From contig VWZL01005000.1 of NCBI GenBank assembly GCA_013396915.1, forward strand, positions 242,035 through 306,034: DNA of 64,000 bases, written 5' to 3'. How positions within the stretch are numbered: the stretch's first letter is position 1; the number at the start of each line of letters is the position of its first letter. A program made the translations under genes and the position numbers. The notes under the pieces were generated by a model that was not told where the DNA came from, did no database searches, and saw nothing but the letters and a program-made list of their open reading frames with translations. Positions 1 through 13,664 of the stretch are shown one piece after another. Source of the DNA: Stercorarius parasiticus (lineage: Eukaryota > Chordata > Aves > Charadriiformes > Stercorariidae).

Positions 1-1919
1 AATTGGGTACTATACTAAGATGTACCAGTTTTGAAATGTTTTATACTTTTTTAATATACCTTTATACAATTTTTTTTTAGTCTTTCAAGTTATACGTTAT
101 ATCACCTATGTCTTATGTAGATGACATCTATGATCGTGTTTTCTTTAGAAATGTTCTGATCTACCCATTCAATATCAGATCAGGTATTAAAATCTAAAGG
201 CTTCCAACTTTTGGCTTTTTGGTTAAAGTCTTGTCAGTAATCCAGAGGGTGAAATTGTAGAAGGGAACGATTAATTATCTTTTCCTGCTGTTCAGCTTCC
301 TAGGAATCTTTTTCAAATCATTTGATTATAGTTGCTAAATTGAGTTGCTGAAGATGCACTGTAAGAAGCACTAGAAAAATCCAAACCACAGAATTCCTGA
401 AGATATAAACAACATACACAGCTAAATAGAGACTCTTTGGATCAAAGAAAAATAAGAACTCTTGTTAGTCTCAACTGCCATCCTCGTGATTAACAGCTAA
501 ATCTTTCACTTGGCACAACATGCCTGTGTGTTTGTATAATCGTTGAAATAGAGTTCTCTGTGACTATATCTGAAACTTGTAATGCTTCTTTATCACTAGA
601 ATTAATTTCACCTGATGTATAGACTGTATATATTTTAATGCAGGCAAGCAAGTGTTGTTTCTTCTTGACATGTAGTTCATCATCTGCTCTGGCTCTGACC
701 GTAATGAACTCCCCCATCATAAAGTAGTGTGATAGCAGCATAAATATAATGTAATAACAGCATGATTTAACAGCATGAATCAGCAGTGGACTGTTGTGGC
801 TTTCCAAATCTGTACTGCAACTTCGCTACCTCAACAGAATGTTAGAAAGTAAATGAGGGAGCATTAGGGTTGGAGTGGTTCCAGTCATCGTAAGTAGACT
901 GACTTCATGGTTCGCTGGGGCTGCAAGGATGCCGTCTCCTCCTGTTTCAGTCTTGCTGAGCGTGTTATCATTTCCCTTGTGGTGGCATGATCACTTGACA
1001 ATAAGTGATGCAGTGTAGGTCATGAACGAGAAATTACAATGAAAGAATTTGACATTTGATTAACTTCATTTAGGTTTACTTTTCAGAAAGAAACCATTCC
1101 AGTTAAAATTATGTTAGATATTTTTAGCTATTTGGATAGCCTTAGATATTTATTTTTGCTTCCATGAAGATTTTAAATACTCAATTACTTTTTGTTAATG
1201 TATTTACCACTTAAAGCTTATCAGAACTCTTCTTAGTGATGGGTTTATTCTCTTCACGGGTAGGCATTGTTGTACACTTGAGAGAGCTATCCAAAGGCCT
1301 TTCTTAATTATCAGGAAGACTTTAAATAGGGAAGCTCCCAGGTATCAGAGGATAATACTGTAAAGAGACTGCAGTTGTCTAGTGGCCACAGTGTGTCCAG
1401 CTAACAATAATAATAAGTTATTAATATTGTCTGCAAAAATGGCTTTATTTTCTTTCATGGATTTTCATGACAAACTTGGAACATGTAAATTCTTCCTGTA
1501 TCTTTTACAATTTTTATCTATCTCAGAAGACTCTGTGGTAACAAAATAACATTATTATGTTTGTGAAGGTAATATAGTTTTAATTATAAGTATTCAATTC
1601 TATCAGCTTTGCTTAGCCACTATTTTTCTAATGATTATTATTTATGTAGTTACATATCCAGTATTTTTACTATCAGTTAAGAAGAACATAGGAAATTTTT
1701 TTTTCCGCAGTGTCATTCCTAACAGCTTCATTTCTGTCTTTATTCCTGAAAAGTGAATCTACATTAGTTAACAGACAAGCCAGTGAAACTGGATTTTATT
1801 CTTTGGTTATATTATCTATTTGGTTGATAGATATAAATGTGCAAGATAGTGATTTCGTGTTGTGGTCTTTTTTCCTTTTTTTTNAGGAGGTTTGTCTAGT
1901 GAGCTTCTGGAGGAGTCAG

Positions 1920-2450
1920 TAATTGGCATGATGCTATTCAGCATTTCCACTAATAAAATAGGGATAATAAAAATCTGTGGATGACACAGATTTACTGTTC
2001 TGACAAAGTAAGGAGAACAGAGCAGTTACATAAACCAATCCTGGATCACTGGTTGAGTTGACCTCTTCAAGCACACTGTATTTTGATATAGTCAAATGAA
2101 AAATTTTTGCAAATACAGGATAAGTAGAATAGGTCATGTCTCTGGAGTGAGAGACTGTATCTTGGGATGCGTGGCTTCTGAAGAGATCCTGGGGGCATTA
2201 CTGACAGCTATCTCACATGGAAGTAATTGGATCCTTAAATTAACGAACATAAGAGCTTGTTTTGCCTTTTGGTGGGTTGTTTTTTGGTTTCTTTTTAGTA
2301 ATGCTGCATCCAGTTCTGATGTCTGAAGTCGAAGACGTAGATATGGGTCAGAGAGGATGACTGAAGTGCTGGACATAATTTAGTTTGTCAAAAAGAAAAC
2401 CAATAGGTGAATTGATAAATATATGAGAAATTTGATAGGAAAAAATCCTA
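1920..2450 (+). mobile_element. ancient CR1/L3-like LINE remnant (reverse transcriptase region)
   Basis: This is a badly decayed non-LTR retrotransposon. At 1971-1994 the frame reads K-S-V-D-D-T-D-L, which lines up with the reverse transcriptase palm motif (F/Y-A-D-D-T-K-L) of CR1/L3 elements. Farther on, in the expected order, come tract 2070-2110 (the motif that usually reads N-x-x-K-C), a stretch at 2150-2200 resembling 'gactgtatcctgg...gacctgggggt', and 2309-2322 resembling 'gtgtccagttctgg'. The spacing between 2205 and 2305 is shorter than in family members, so internal deletions are likely. No frame is open across it. The divergence is much greater than in the CR1 copies at 39 and 46 kb, so it should be an older insertion. 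Boundaries are approximate, and the family call comes from recalled consensus structure. Confidence 0.6.
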
Positions 2451-5400
2451 AGACGCTAACAAAATGAGTAATGGATTTCTGCAGCAAATCAGTGTTTTTC
2501 CTGAAAGAAAAACAGGTTTGGGTTTAGTTCCTGTTATCTACACAAGAGGTCAGACCAAGATAAGTAATGATCTTTTGTGGCTTTAACGTCTACAACTATC
2601 AGAATCAGCCCAAAATTTCTGTTGTGTTTTCGATAAATAATACTCCCACTGATGTATACGGTTGCTATCATGTATAGATACAGAAAACATCTGAAGTTCT
2701 CACAGCTGTTGAAACGATTAGACAATGAATTGGCCTTAGAGTACAATTTTGAAATGGCAGTTGTAATTTCTGAAACATGTGTAATGTTTCTGCCTTCACG
2801 CAATTACCTCTTAAACATTTTGATATCTAGTAGTTTTTAGTTATCCTTACTAAGATGTACACAGTGTTAGAACCACATTGCCATTGTAAAATACAAATCT
2901 TAAACTTGTGGATCTCTGTAAAGCCTAGTTGCAGAGAAAAAGCACAATATCTTTAAAAAGACTTCAATAGTTGTTGAGTAATCACTGCTTTTTTTCGTTA
3001 CTATTTTTTAATTTTTGTCACCACGTCCAATAATATAATTGAACTCAAGAAATGGGTTCATTTTGTTCTGCCAGTAAATTGTGTCCTTCCTTATCTCAGA
3101 AGCCTGAAGTAACAGGAAGTACATGTATGTTTTCTCTTCTAAGGATGCTGAGACCAAACCCCACGCAGGTCCAGCAAAGTGTTTTGCAGGCTGGGAGGAA
3201 CCCCTTGCAAAATCGGGGTTCCCTCTCACCTGCGCATGTTGTCAAGAGTTGTGTTTGGTCTGACTCCTGCTAAAGGAAGGGAAGGATGTGATGCAGGGTG
3301 TGTATAATCTGGAGAGACTTCCTGTAAACCTTGCTTTATGGCTTGTATTTTACAGAGATGCTGCTAATATCCAAGTTTTAAATCAAATCTTCCACGCAAT
3401 GAAAATCTGATTTTATTGTCCTGTAAGTTTCCAGAAAAACCACTTTCTGACTGCTATAAGGTATTTTTCTCTCATCAACCAATGTTTTTATTTATTTTCA
3501 GTAAATACAACAAAGGGATCTCTGTGTTTTCTCCATTTCAATATAAAAAGGATTTTCATGAACAAAGAAAAAACTCTTGTTCTTCCTGAGCAATTTAAGT
3601 GACCTGCTAAACTAAATGCACTGGCAGGGCTTCCATTTAGTTAGTAATTCTCAGCTGTCACTGGAGACATCTCTCTACAAAGAAAACTGTTTTCTTTCCA
3701 TGTTTATTTCTTCAGCAGAAACTGCTGCATAACAATGTCAATTATTGGCCTTATCAGTGTGTAACCCTGGAGAAGACTAAAATCACAGGAGCCTGTACAC
3801 TTGACTACCAAACTCAATCAAAACTGCTGATAAGAGAACAAAGAGAAACTAAAAGCTTTTTGGAGTATGAGCTGAATAATAGGATGAAGTGACATATGCC
3901 TTTCTTTGAGACAAGCAGATGGAGGAGGATTAATTTTCTTTCTTTCAATCTTCTGTTCTCTCCTATGGTTTCCTAAATGCTGGTGCATGTAGCTTTTGCT
4001 ATCTTACAACAAAATTGTCTCATTGCAATTGCAAGACAGTAAAAGTAACAAGAATTAAAACGCCTATTGTTTTGTCATCTACTTGTAAACAAATTGGTTT
4101 TAAAATTCTTCCAGAAATGCCATTATAGCAGATTTACTATTGCCATCGTAGCCTCCTAGTTAGCTCTTTCAGCTACCATAAAGATCGAGATCTTTACACA
4201 TGACAACTCATTTGCTCTCTGTAGTTTTTTTTTGCATTATGCGTCACTTTGCAAATATAGTAAGAGCTCCCATTTATGCCATAGCCTAATTCTTTTTCTG
4301 AACAGCAGCATTTGCTTGCGGTTAGCTGAGTGAATAGCAATGGTTGCATCCAGTCCTCAGGAGCTGATTCTCTCAAGCTTTGTGTTAATTTTTTTTTTTT
4401 TCATCCCAGTTCTTACGCATGTGCTTAGTTTCTGGTGCTGATCTGCATAGGACAGCAGGTTAATCAGGGGTCTGAAATGCTTAATAGCTGTTGTTCTCTA
4501 CCATGTGCTTTCTTAAGGATTGCCGCCCTTGAGAAAAGATGACGGAGCATAGCACGGAGCTGCCTCTGAATTGCCAGCTCGCAGGCAAGCCTATTAAAGC
4601 AAACCGAAATTGCCAGCAGTAATATACCTCTGAAAGTTATATTTCGTGGAGTTGATGTCTTTATTCTCTTCTGTGAGAAAAGGCCACATCTTCCAAGCTG
4701 TGCTATAGTTTCCTCTCTTGGAGATTACGGTGATAAATAGAGGAATTCCTCCTCTCATCTGCCTGCTAAGGACCAGATGAGAGATGTAGTCACTGTGGGC
4801 AAAGCAGCCTATCAAACACTTACATTACACCACATAATGCACCGCTGCATTATTTTTCCACTAGAAATATTATTACATTCTTCACCAAACCCTTAAACAC
4901 CTTTTGGTCATGTTCATTTATTTAGACAAAATGGCATTTTATTCACAAGGTATGGTTTTATAAAAGAAATAATTTTGTCAAAAGCCCAATTCTCCAAAGA
5001 AAATCAATTTGGGTATAATGTTTTCCTTAAAACCTATTAGGTTTATGTGTGGTTTTGAGTCTTTAGGTAATCACTTCAGGCAGATCTTTCAAGGCTTTTC
5101 TCTGAACCTCTGAAGGCCACAAGACCACAAACCCTTTCTTAATGTAATTTGAATTTTTACAAAACCACGTGGGTGTGAGAACATTACACCTGGGAGAAAT
5201 ACTGCAAACTATTATTATTTAGTTTATGTAATACTAGCATCTGTTACATGCTAAAATAATTGTTATGAAAACAGTATTTCTCTCTATATATTGATTTTCC
5301 ATGATTTTAGTAAGATTTGTCCTCATGTAGCGGAAATGTAAGGATTTTGACTTGATCTTTGATGACCGATCTGGAGCTGCTTTGCAACTGTCAGAGTGCT

Positions 5401-8400
5401 CCTGTCAAAGCGCTCTGTTGGGTATGGGATACCATGACAGGGGCCATTGCTTTCAGTGTGCAGATTTTGGTGAAGTTTTAGAGTGTAAATTTGTTTATTT
5501 CCTTACATGTGTGGACTAGAATTACCAAGAAGAGGTACTCATGGCCTAAATGCTTTTAGGGCTTTAAGCTTGGAAATCTTAAAAATCAGCAGTCGGAAAA
5601 GATTAACCCCAGCCCATTGTTACCCACTGTACTGAAAAGACGTTCAGTTCTTCTCTCGTGTTTGTGTCTGGAGGCTGTTCCTTTGTAGACAAGAAAAGAA
5701 TAAATCCTACATTCAGCTGTTGGTTTGCAAACTTGTATTTTCCATGGATGTTGAGGTGTTCATCATCTTATATAGAAATTCGATCTCAAATTTTGGTTGG
5801 CCAAAGCTGAAGTTACAGATTCCTGTTTTTATCAGTATAGTGATATGTAAGAAAGGCAACTAAATATTATATAAATAAAATGTGTTAGTATTTTAATTCT
5901 CCTAGAACCCTAGGGCTTAGGGACATGTACCTTAGGGCTTCCATGTACTCCACTTAGAATTATTATTTTTCCATGGTCCCAGTAATATATTCTTTGCCTG
6001 TGTGCTTTTGAAAAATTGCATCTCTCTGGGACTTCCATGAGAATTGTGTGTTTGGGTTTTATGTAATCTCTTCAGAATTACATTTAGGAGCAACAGTAGG
6101 TTGGGTAATGAAGAACTGGCCCTAGCAGAGTATTGAAAGAATGTAGCTTATTTAAAACAAAGCTTGAGAGGGAATATGATTATCTTCCAGAATGCGTTTG
6201 GATTGCTTTGTAATGGGGATGAAGAATGAAGTCATAACATAATTTTGGTGAAAGTTCAAAACTATATAAATTGTTCCACTTCACTTTCTGAACCGTTAGA
6301 TGAAGTGAAGCACCTTCTATCTAAAATATCAGGAGGTAAAGAGCAGTATATATTTTCTGACAAAGCTTGATAAATTCATGTTACTGTGTGATACAGTAAG
6401 ATTAATCCTGGTTTGGGTTTCTTGTTGTCCCCAAACAGACTGAAAAATGTCTTGACAAGAACAGTAGTTAATTGTATTTCTTGCGTAGTATTTATACTGG
6501 TTTAGAATATTTTTATTTTTTAGCATATAGTGTACAGTTGCATTACATTGTGTTAATTTGAATTAATGCTTCAGTCTGATTGTCGATGGAAGCACATTTG
6601 GAACTTCTCTCCAACTGAATCATCATTTCTTGTAAGAGGTACAAAGGAAATGCAATTTCATATATTTTTCTCTTAAGGCATCAAGGAATGATAGAGATCT
6701 GGGGGAGATGTTGTTGGTTTTGTACGTTGAGAGAACCTGTGCAACTTGGATGTTCTCCTGTCTTGTGCCTGCGTGCTTTGCTCAACAAGGAAGCTTAAAA
6801 GATTTCTTAATGTGAACAGTGGTGTTCTCCTGAGAGATGGAGGGACTTTTGCATTATTTGCTATTGATTTTTGTGAGCTTTGTCAGGTTAACTTGGAAAT
6901 TTTCAGTTACCAGATTCTCTACCAATGTAGAGACATAAAACTTTGGCCAGATTCTTTATCTGTCATTTCCTTTAACTGCGATGTCTTCATGAAGGTGGTT
7001 CGGTTCTTCTCTTCCACTGCCAAGTCATTGATTCTCTGTGTTGATGTCCTTAAGTCTGTGAGAAGTGCACAAGTGCTTTGTGGGTTTTGACATGTCAAGT
7101 GGGGAGCGTTTATTTATTATTCAGAGCGAAACACCTATGCATGGCTTCACGTGGTGTGGGTGATTGAACGATGTAATGGAAATTGCCTCTTTCAGTCTTA
7201 TATCCCTAGGATACTGATAATATTCCATTTGAATTATGTTTAGGAAATTTTTTTTTTTCACTCCTAAAAATATACTAGTTTAAGTAGCCACTGCATTGTG
7301 GCATATTTATTGGATGTAAAAATTACATATCTCAGACAGTACTACTTAAGTTATATATACAGGCAAATTTTACGTCAGCAATCCTTAATATATGTTTTTT
7401 TCTAAAACAAGATGATATTTTACTCAGAACAATTTACGGTGTGAAATACCTTTTTGTCAAAACATAATAATTGCTTTAAGTCTGAAATATGTAAAATTTT
7501 GGTACACTCTTATCCCTGTGGTTCATTATATTCAATTGGTATGTTACGATTTTCTTTCTTCTTTTTTGCTGAGCCTTTAGCTGTTCATACTACAGTGTTA
7601 AAATTTAAGTCATTGTAGAAAGGGGAATATGTGTGAATTTGGAGCTGTACAAACTGTTCCACTTTAAAATGCATTGCCAAATTATGGTCAGGAAAACCAA
7701 ACCAAGAAGAGTAGGTAGCATATGGACTTTATAGAGAGGCAGAATTTTAAATTTTTTGTTGGAATCTGCTGTACAAATATTTTGATCTTGCTTGACTACA
7801 GAAGAAAATGATAGGAGGCAGTAACTTACTCATTGGCAATTCATTTCAAAAAGGAAATTCTGCCATAATTGCTACAGTCTTAATTGGTACAACAGGTTCT
7901 ATGTTGATGGGGTGGGTTTGGTTGTTTTTTTAATAGAATGACTTCTAATCTTCATGACTCTTTATACTCTGTTTTCCTTTATTTGCTGCTTTTTACATGG
8001 AGCTAGCGGCAAGTCATATACTTGAGCTTTTTTATTTTTATTTATTTGCTATGATTTGTATTTTGGTGCATAAGAAGTACACATATCTCCAAATACCAGC
8101 AATATAGCAAGAATTCATAAAACAATACGGCAAAAAGCATAATCAGTGTGGTTCAGGACCATTCTACTCGGTGTTGTAGCAATTGGAGCACTGAGGAATC
8201 TTCCTGGACATGATGTTAATTGTTATATGAAATTTTTAAAATGGAAGTTCTGTCTTCTCTAATTTAAAAGTAGGGAAGAGCCTGAGACTGTTTTGGTTTG
8301 ACATTGACATCAGTGTTTGAGTAAGATGACTTCCTCTTCTTTCTTGAGTATTGAATATTCTGTAGTAGTACCTTAACTACTTTATATTTCACGTGCATAT

Positions 8401-9139
8401 AATTTTGAAGCATTTTGAGGCACTGCAGAATAAAAAGGTATTACAAAAATAAGATGTTTATTTACAGAGTTTAACATCTGTTTAGGTTCTGTGGCAATGC
8501 TTGCTTTGTTTTTAAGTCTATGTCCTTAGCTTTGTCTTATAAACTTACAGATAATAATGTGTAGATAGTAAGTTTCTTTAAGAAAAAGATCTAACACGCA
8601 AATTTGTTTCCTGTTTCAAGATTCAGGGATGGGGGTTTCTTCTGGTTTTGTTTTTTGTTTTCATTCGAGAGCAAGGACATAAGGCTGTCTACAAGCTCAG
8701 CTAAGATGTGGTCCTTTAATGTACTTTTTTATCATATTAATTTATACATTTTCATACACGTGTAAATGAAGATGCAAATCTTCTCTTCAGCTACATGAGC
8801 ACAGCTTCTCTGACATAGTTCTTTAGAACCACATATTTTATGATTAGCAATTAAGGTTGCTAATGACTTGTGTAAGAGATCCATACCGGATGAAACAGGG
8901 CTTTAATTGCTGTTTTAGTGTTTTTAATGTGCTGAGTCCAGGAATCCTTTTCAGTAGTCATGAAAAGAAAAACATGAAAGGGAAATGATAAGACCATCAA
9001 CTTTTCATAAGCTTTCATTTTCAGAACGTTAAGGTGTGTTTCTATGAAGTTCTTATTAGGAATATGAAATCAATTATAAGAATAGCGTACTTTTCTATGT
9101 TTTCAGAAGATTAATGGGAGATTGTTCAGTTGAAATGAA

Positions 9140-9220
9140 GAATAAAAAAATGTATATTTGAATTACAGAATATATGTATTATATATTTGAATCAAAGAAT
9201 TAAAAAATATATACTTGTTG
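9140..9220. repeat. AT-rich low-complexity tract with repeated atatttgaat
   Basis: An almost pure A/T stretch in which the words 'tatatttgaat' and 'agaat/agaatt' recur about 45 bases apart. It looks like a degenerate local duplication in AT-rich intronic DNA. No function is suggested. Confidence 0.45.
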
Positions 9221-10379
9221 AGAATCACTGTGCACCTGAGTTGCTGAATGTAAGCTGATAGCAGGAGAAGTTAACCTTTAACCTATTCAGATATTTTTTA
9301 AAAGTATCCATTTTAAGATGCAACAAGTTCAGTTAGAGCTCTGAATAACCTTTTTTTTCCGTAGTTAGTTTCATATTGTTCTGAGTTCTGTATGCTGTGG
9401 TCTATTGGTTAAGATGCCATGATGTCTGAAAGAAAGGTCAAAATTAAGATAAATAAGAAGGATTGTTTAATAGGCAATTGTTTGGAAAGAATTAATAACT
9501 CTTTCCATAAATTCTAGATACATAATTTAGGTAACAAGCAATAAAGAAATGTACGTGAAAAAAATCAAATTTAGCATTGAATTTGTGAAACTGAATGTTC
9601 ACTATTTCAGCAGATATTGGGTTTGGGTTTTTTGTTTCTTTTTTTTCCTCTAAACTGTCACAGGACAGGATGTGACCTTCCACATTCAAGGTGGGTGTTC
9701 TTGAGTTACACTGATTTATGACTTGCCAAGAACATATCTTTCCTAAATCCTTCAAAGTGTGTCTAGTGCAGGCTAACGTGCTCCTACCACTTATCTACCA
9801 TATAGATAAACCAGTGTTTCCCCATCTTCTGCTTATCAAAGCTTAAGTTCACCCATAATCTTTGAAATTACGAGAACAAGGAGAGCCTTATTGCATCCAA
9901 TATCCAAACCAGCCTGTTTTGTGCTATCTCAGCCATCGCTGCCTGCACTGCGTGTGCGCTGTGGTGTGCAGCGTTCCATGCTCAGGAGACAACGCAGGTG
10001 GTCAGCTGTACCACTGAAGGATCCAGGTCCTCTTATGCCTCTTAACCTGTACCTGCAGCAAATATTTCTTAAGCTGCAATAGATGACTTATTCCTACTAT
10101 CTCTTTAATATTAGATTTTGAAATCTTAGTTTTCTCAATTCCAGCTGTGCCCAATAGGAAAGAAATGCTTTCTCTGACTCCGAGACATAGGTAATTAATA
10201 AGATGCACAGCACTCCAGAAATACAGCTCATTATTTGCAACTCCATGTAGCAGGTTAGGACAGCTGGAGAAATAAGAAGTGGCAGCAGCATAGGGAATAT
10301 TGCTGAGTGCATTGAAAGAGGAAAAACACTACTCAAGAAAGAAAAGAGAACTTGTCTCAGAGCAAGAGCCCTACTTATT

Positions 10380-10790
10380 TAGTGCATTACATATCCGCAG
10401 TGAGGGGCAGAGAGAAGGGAAATGTAGCTCTAAGGCAAGTGAACAAGGTCAGCTGGGCTCGCCGGTGTGTGCTGGACCTGGGCAGCGCAGGTTACCAGCC
10501 GGTGCGTTTGTTACTGCTTTGATAGGAGGCTGAAGGGGGAGGATTTGGACTGAGCTTGGCTGAGTCCCAAAGCAGCGGGTATGCTTCATCCTAAGTATCC
10601 GGGAAGAGGATTAGAGGTTGGCATCGCACAGCACTTTACTGACCTGGCCACGGCAGCTATTGCAGGGTCTCAGCAAGGCAGGAGCTCTGTCACATCTGTC
10701 TGCTTCAGAGGTGGGACCAAGTCCATGGACGGGATGCTCGGTGCTGGCCATCCATGCCACCCTTTCACACTTGACAATCCCAAATACAAG
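10380..10790. other. GC-rich patch inside the intron, unrecognised
   Basis: Base composition rises sharply against the AT-rich intron, and about ten CpG dinucleotides are present, for example around 10458-10505 and 10573-10660. Open frames exist on both strands (+ 10581-10832, - 10611-10862), but they overlap, show no recognisable motif, and follow from the higher GC. It could be an enhancer, a decayed retroelement fragment or an alternative exon. I cannot choose between these. Confidence 0.35.
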
Positions 10791-12652
10791 CAAGTGAAAA
10801 AGAATGTTGTAAAGGAAATAGGAATTAAATGATTCCTGTGCTTCTTTTGCCTGTATGGTCATTACATCTGTTTGGAAAAAAATTTTTCAATCATTGTCCA
10901 ATTCCGGCTATCTGTGGCACCACATTATACAATTTCCCTTAAAGTCATAGAAACAATTAGAGTTCTTTGTATGTATGCATATGGTTTATTTCTGGTTTAT
11001 AATATCTAAAAAGATAAATGGGCGTTTTTCTGGCAATAATTGGTTTCCTCCTCAGCTAGTGTCAGTAATTCCTCTAAATAAATTTTAGTAGTATTGCACT
11101 TCATTAGTTCTTTAAAAGTAAATGCTATGTTCTAAAATTTCAAGCACAACTTTTGAAAGTACAAATAACTCTCATAAAGAAGCCGTTTAATCAAATAGCC
11201 AGCATAAATTTTGCAGTGTTTTATGTGTGCATAATGTGTAAGAGATACAGCTCTTGTTCAAAATACAGCTGTTAGCAATTCCTTATTAAATAATGAAAGA
11301 TTATATATAAAGTTAATATAAAGTTCATATACCTTCCATTTAGTTATATACAGTCCTAAAGTATAATACTGAAAAGTTCATGATTGTAATACATAGTAAG
11401 ATTGCAGGTTCTGCCTATCAGTACAAAATAGAGCTGTGGTAGACCAGAAGTACTCAGACCATAATTACCTTGCAGTTAGCAGCAGGAAGGATTAATAACT
11501 CTCATAGAAAAATACTGTATTTTAGGACTGCCTTTATTTGTTAAATTAATAGACTGTTTGCCAGTTTTGACATTCAAAGCTAACTCTATTAATTTCCTCA
11601 GTATGTTCAAGTTTGATTTTAACTTTAGTTATTGCCATTTTTATATTAGCTAGTAATAAAAACACTATTCTATTACTGGTTTTTATGTTCTGTTAAGTTG
11701 CTTCTGTTAAAAAAAAAACCCTGCAGTTGAACTTTGTCAATAATTCACACAGACAAAAAAATCTGAATTTTCAAAGTAAATAAATTTATTTGATTGTCAC
11801 AGAAGAGACCTTTGTGCTCTACTCATTAGAATAACATTTTTATGTTTTATTAACTATCATGTTATTTGTTCTACAATTGGTTTTGATGTTCCTTCCTTTA
11901 AGGTCCATGTATGGAGTCAGAGTTGGGGTGACAATAAATAGCATAACAACTATAGATAGCCATTACCAAATAACCAGTATTATTGACAAATCTTATGCTA
12001 AAAATTGTACTGATTAAAGGGGTTATAGTGGATTTCATACTATAAGGGGACTTGCTACTGAACCAGATTTCAAAACATGATAAAATTTGCTTTCTTTTGC
12101 TTCTGGGTTCTGTTTTTTTTAAGGATTGTTTTTATGGGCTGAGATTTCATTGGATTACAGTCTCAGTGAAGAAAAAGAGAATGATGGCTTCGTAATAATT
12201 ATTAAAATGTGTTTTGTGAAGTTTTGTTAGTATTCAGTTTTGATTTAGTTTACAAGGAACACACCCTGACCATTTTGATTTTAGAGGAAACGGAGGAATG
12301 CACTGAACAATAAGGGCTTTGGAAATCATCTTCTTTTTGAGATATCTATCTGGCAGTCTGGTATTTTCTTTCAGATATGTGTATTGGATCTTGTGTGATA
12401 AGATTTTTTTTTTTCCCCTGAAGAATAATTTTGTATCTGGCAACAGCCATTGCTTAACGGACAGTATTACTCCCAGATCTTACTGCTGTAGCATTTAAAA
12501 CATAGACCTCATACTTGTACTTTGCATGCTTCTAAAGGTACTTTTTATACCACAGCACTAGCAGAAAGTTTACCGCTGTCTTGTCTTGATTACATGGTGA
12601 ATAGGATAGTTCTTGAATACACGTTAATTTGTCTAAGGAAAATGTCATTTTG

Positions 12653-12668
12653 AAAGTACGCGTACTTT
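12653..12668. repeat. 16-bp perfect palindrome
   Basis: AAAGTACGCGTACTTT reads identically on both strands. A further half-site (AAAAGTAC, 12669-12676) follows directly, so the central GTACTTT/AAAGTAC word occurs three times in 24 bases. The core contains ACGCGT, an uncommon pair of CpGs in AT-rich DNA. Confidence 0.7.
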
Positions 12669-13630
12669 AAAAGTACATTCTATACAGCTGTTCATAAGTG
12701 TTTAAACATACTTTATATCTTGTAGCATAGTTGAATGTGCTATATAAAGCATTTTAGCATATTTTAACATATCACAAAAACACCTATGTAAAGTACCATG
12801 TAAATCCAAATGCAGTTAAAGTAGTGGAAACACGAGTGAAATTGTATAAAAGAAATTTTTTGGTAACAAAAATGTGGAATTTCAAATGTCCTGAAGAATT
12901 AGTTCAGAATTGTGGTATAAATACATCAATGTAAACTAGAATTCTCTTACAAAGGATATTAAATACTTTATGATTAAATCTTTTGCTATACTAAGAAATC
13001 AGTTTTATCTACAGATTTTTAATTTATTCCCAGTATGACCCAGTAACGCTGCTATACCAGTCCCCTATATCCTTTCATTCCAAATAAAAAAATATGTCCT
13101 TCTACTTGTTAGGAAACATACCTTTATTGTTTCCTTAAATGGACCAAACAAGTAAATATATTTAGCAGTTTTTTTCTTGAGCTTTTGCATTTCTTTTCTA
13201 ATTAAGGCCATGTCCTTTAAAAAAATAAAATACTGACAAATTTCAGTGTGGAAGGGAGATCCTTCCTTAGCCTGCCCTTCTCCCAACTAAAAAATCCCTT
13301 TGTTTCCTCATGCTCTCCTCCTATAACATCTGCTGCAGCCCCCTAACCCTGTAAGCAGCCCTGTGCTAAAATCTCTTCTCTTTTTCTTGTACTTGGTGGG
13401 GGGAAGAGCAAATCTAAGTAGTACCTTGATCCTCCTCTGCTATGGGTAGTACCTCTTTCCCCCATCTGTTGCTCCTGCACGTGGAGACTTGTGATTTCTG
13501 AGAGCGGATTTCGTCGGTCAAGACTGAGGCAAGAAAGGAATCAGACTGTTATTTCATTCCCTACAATGTTCAGGGGTTTACCACTTAGAAAATACTCTTC
13601 TTTAAATTTTGAACAGAGGTGAAAGTAAAC

Positions 13631-13664
13631 GGGGATTAATTTGGGGGGTTGGGGGGGTGGGGGG
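13631..13664 (+). other. G-run cluster, potential G-quadruplex
   Basis: There are four G-runs of 4, 6, 7 and 6 bases at 13631-13634, 13643-13648, 13651-13657 and 13659-13664, with loops of 8, 2 and 1 bases. They are followed by a T-rich tract to about 13700. The pattern satisfies the usual intramolecular G-quadruplex rule on the + strand, which is also the transcribed-RNA sense if the TBC1D22A assignment is right. Function in the intron is unknown. Confidence 0.6.

Noticed and set aside
6746..7090. 114-codon + open frame in the intron, Cys/Leu/Ser-rich
   Set aside because: It opens with a TTG codon rather than ATG, has no recognisable domain and no splice sites at its edges. It does not resemble TBC1D22A sequence and is within chance length for 64 kb.
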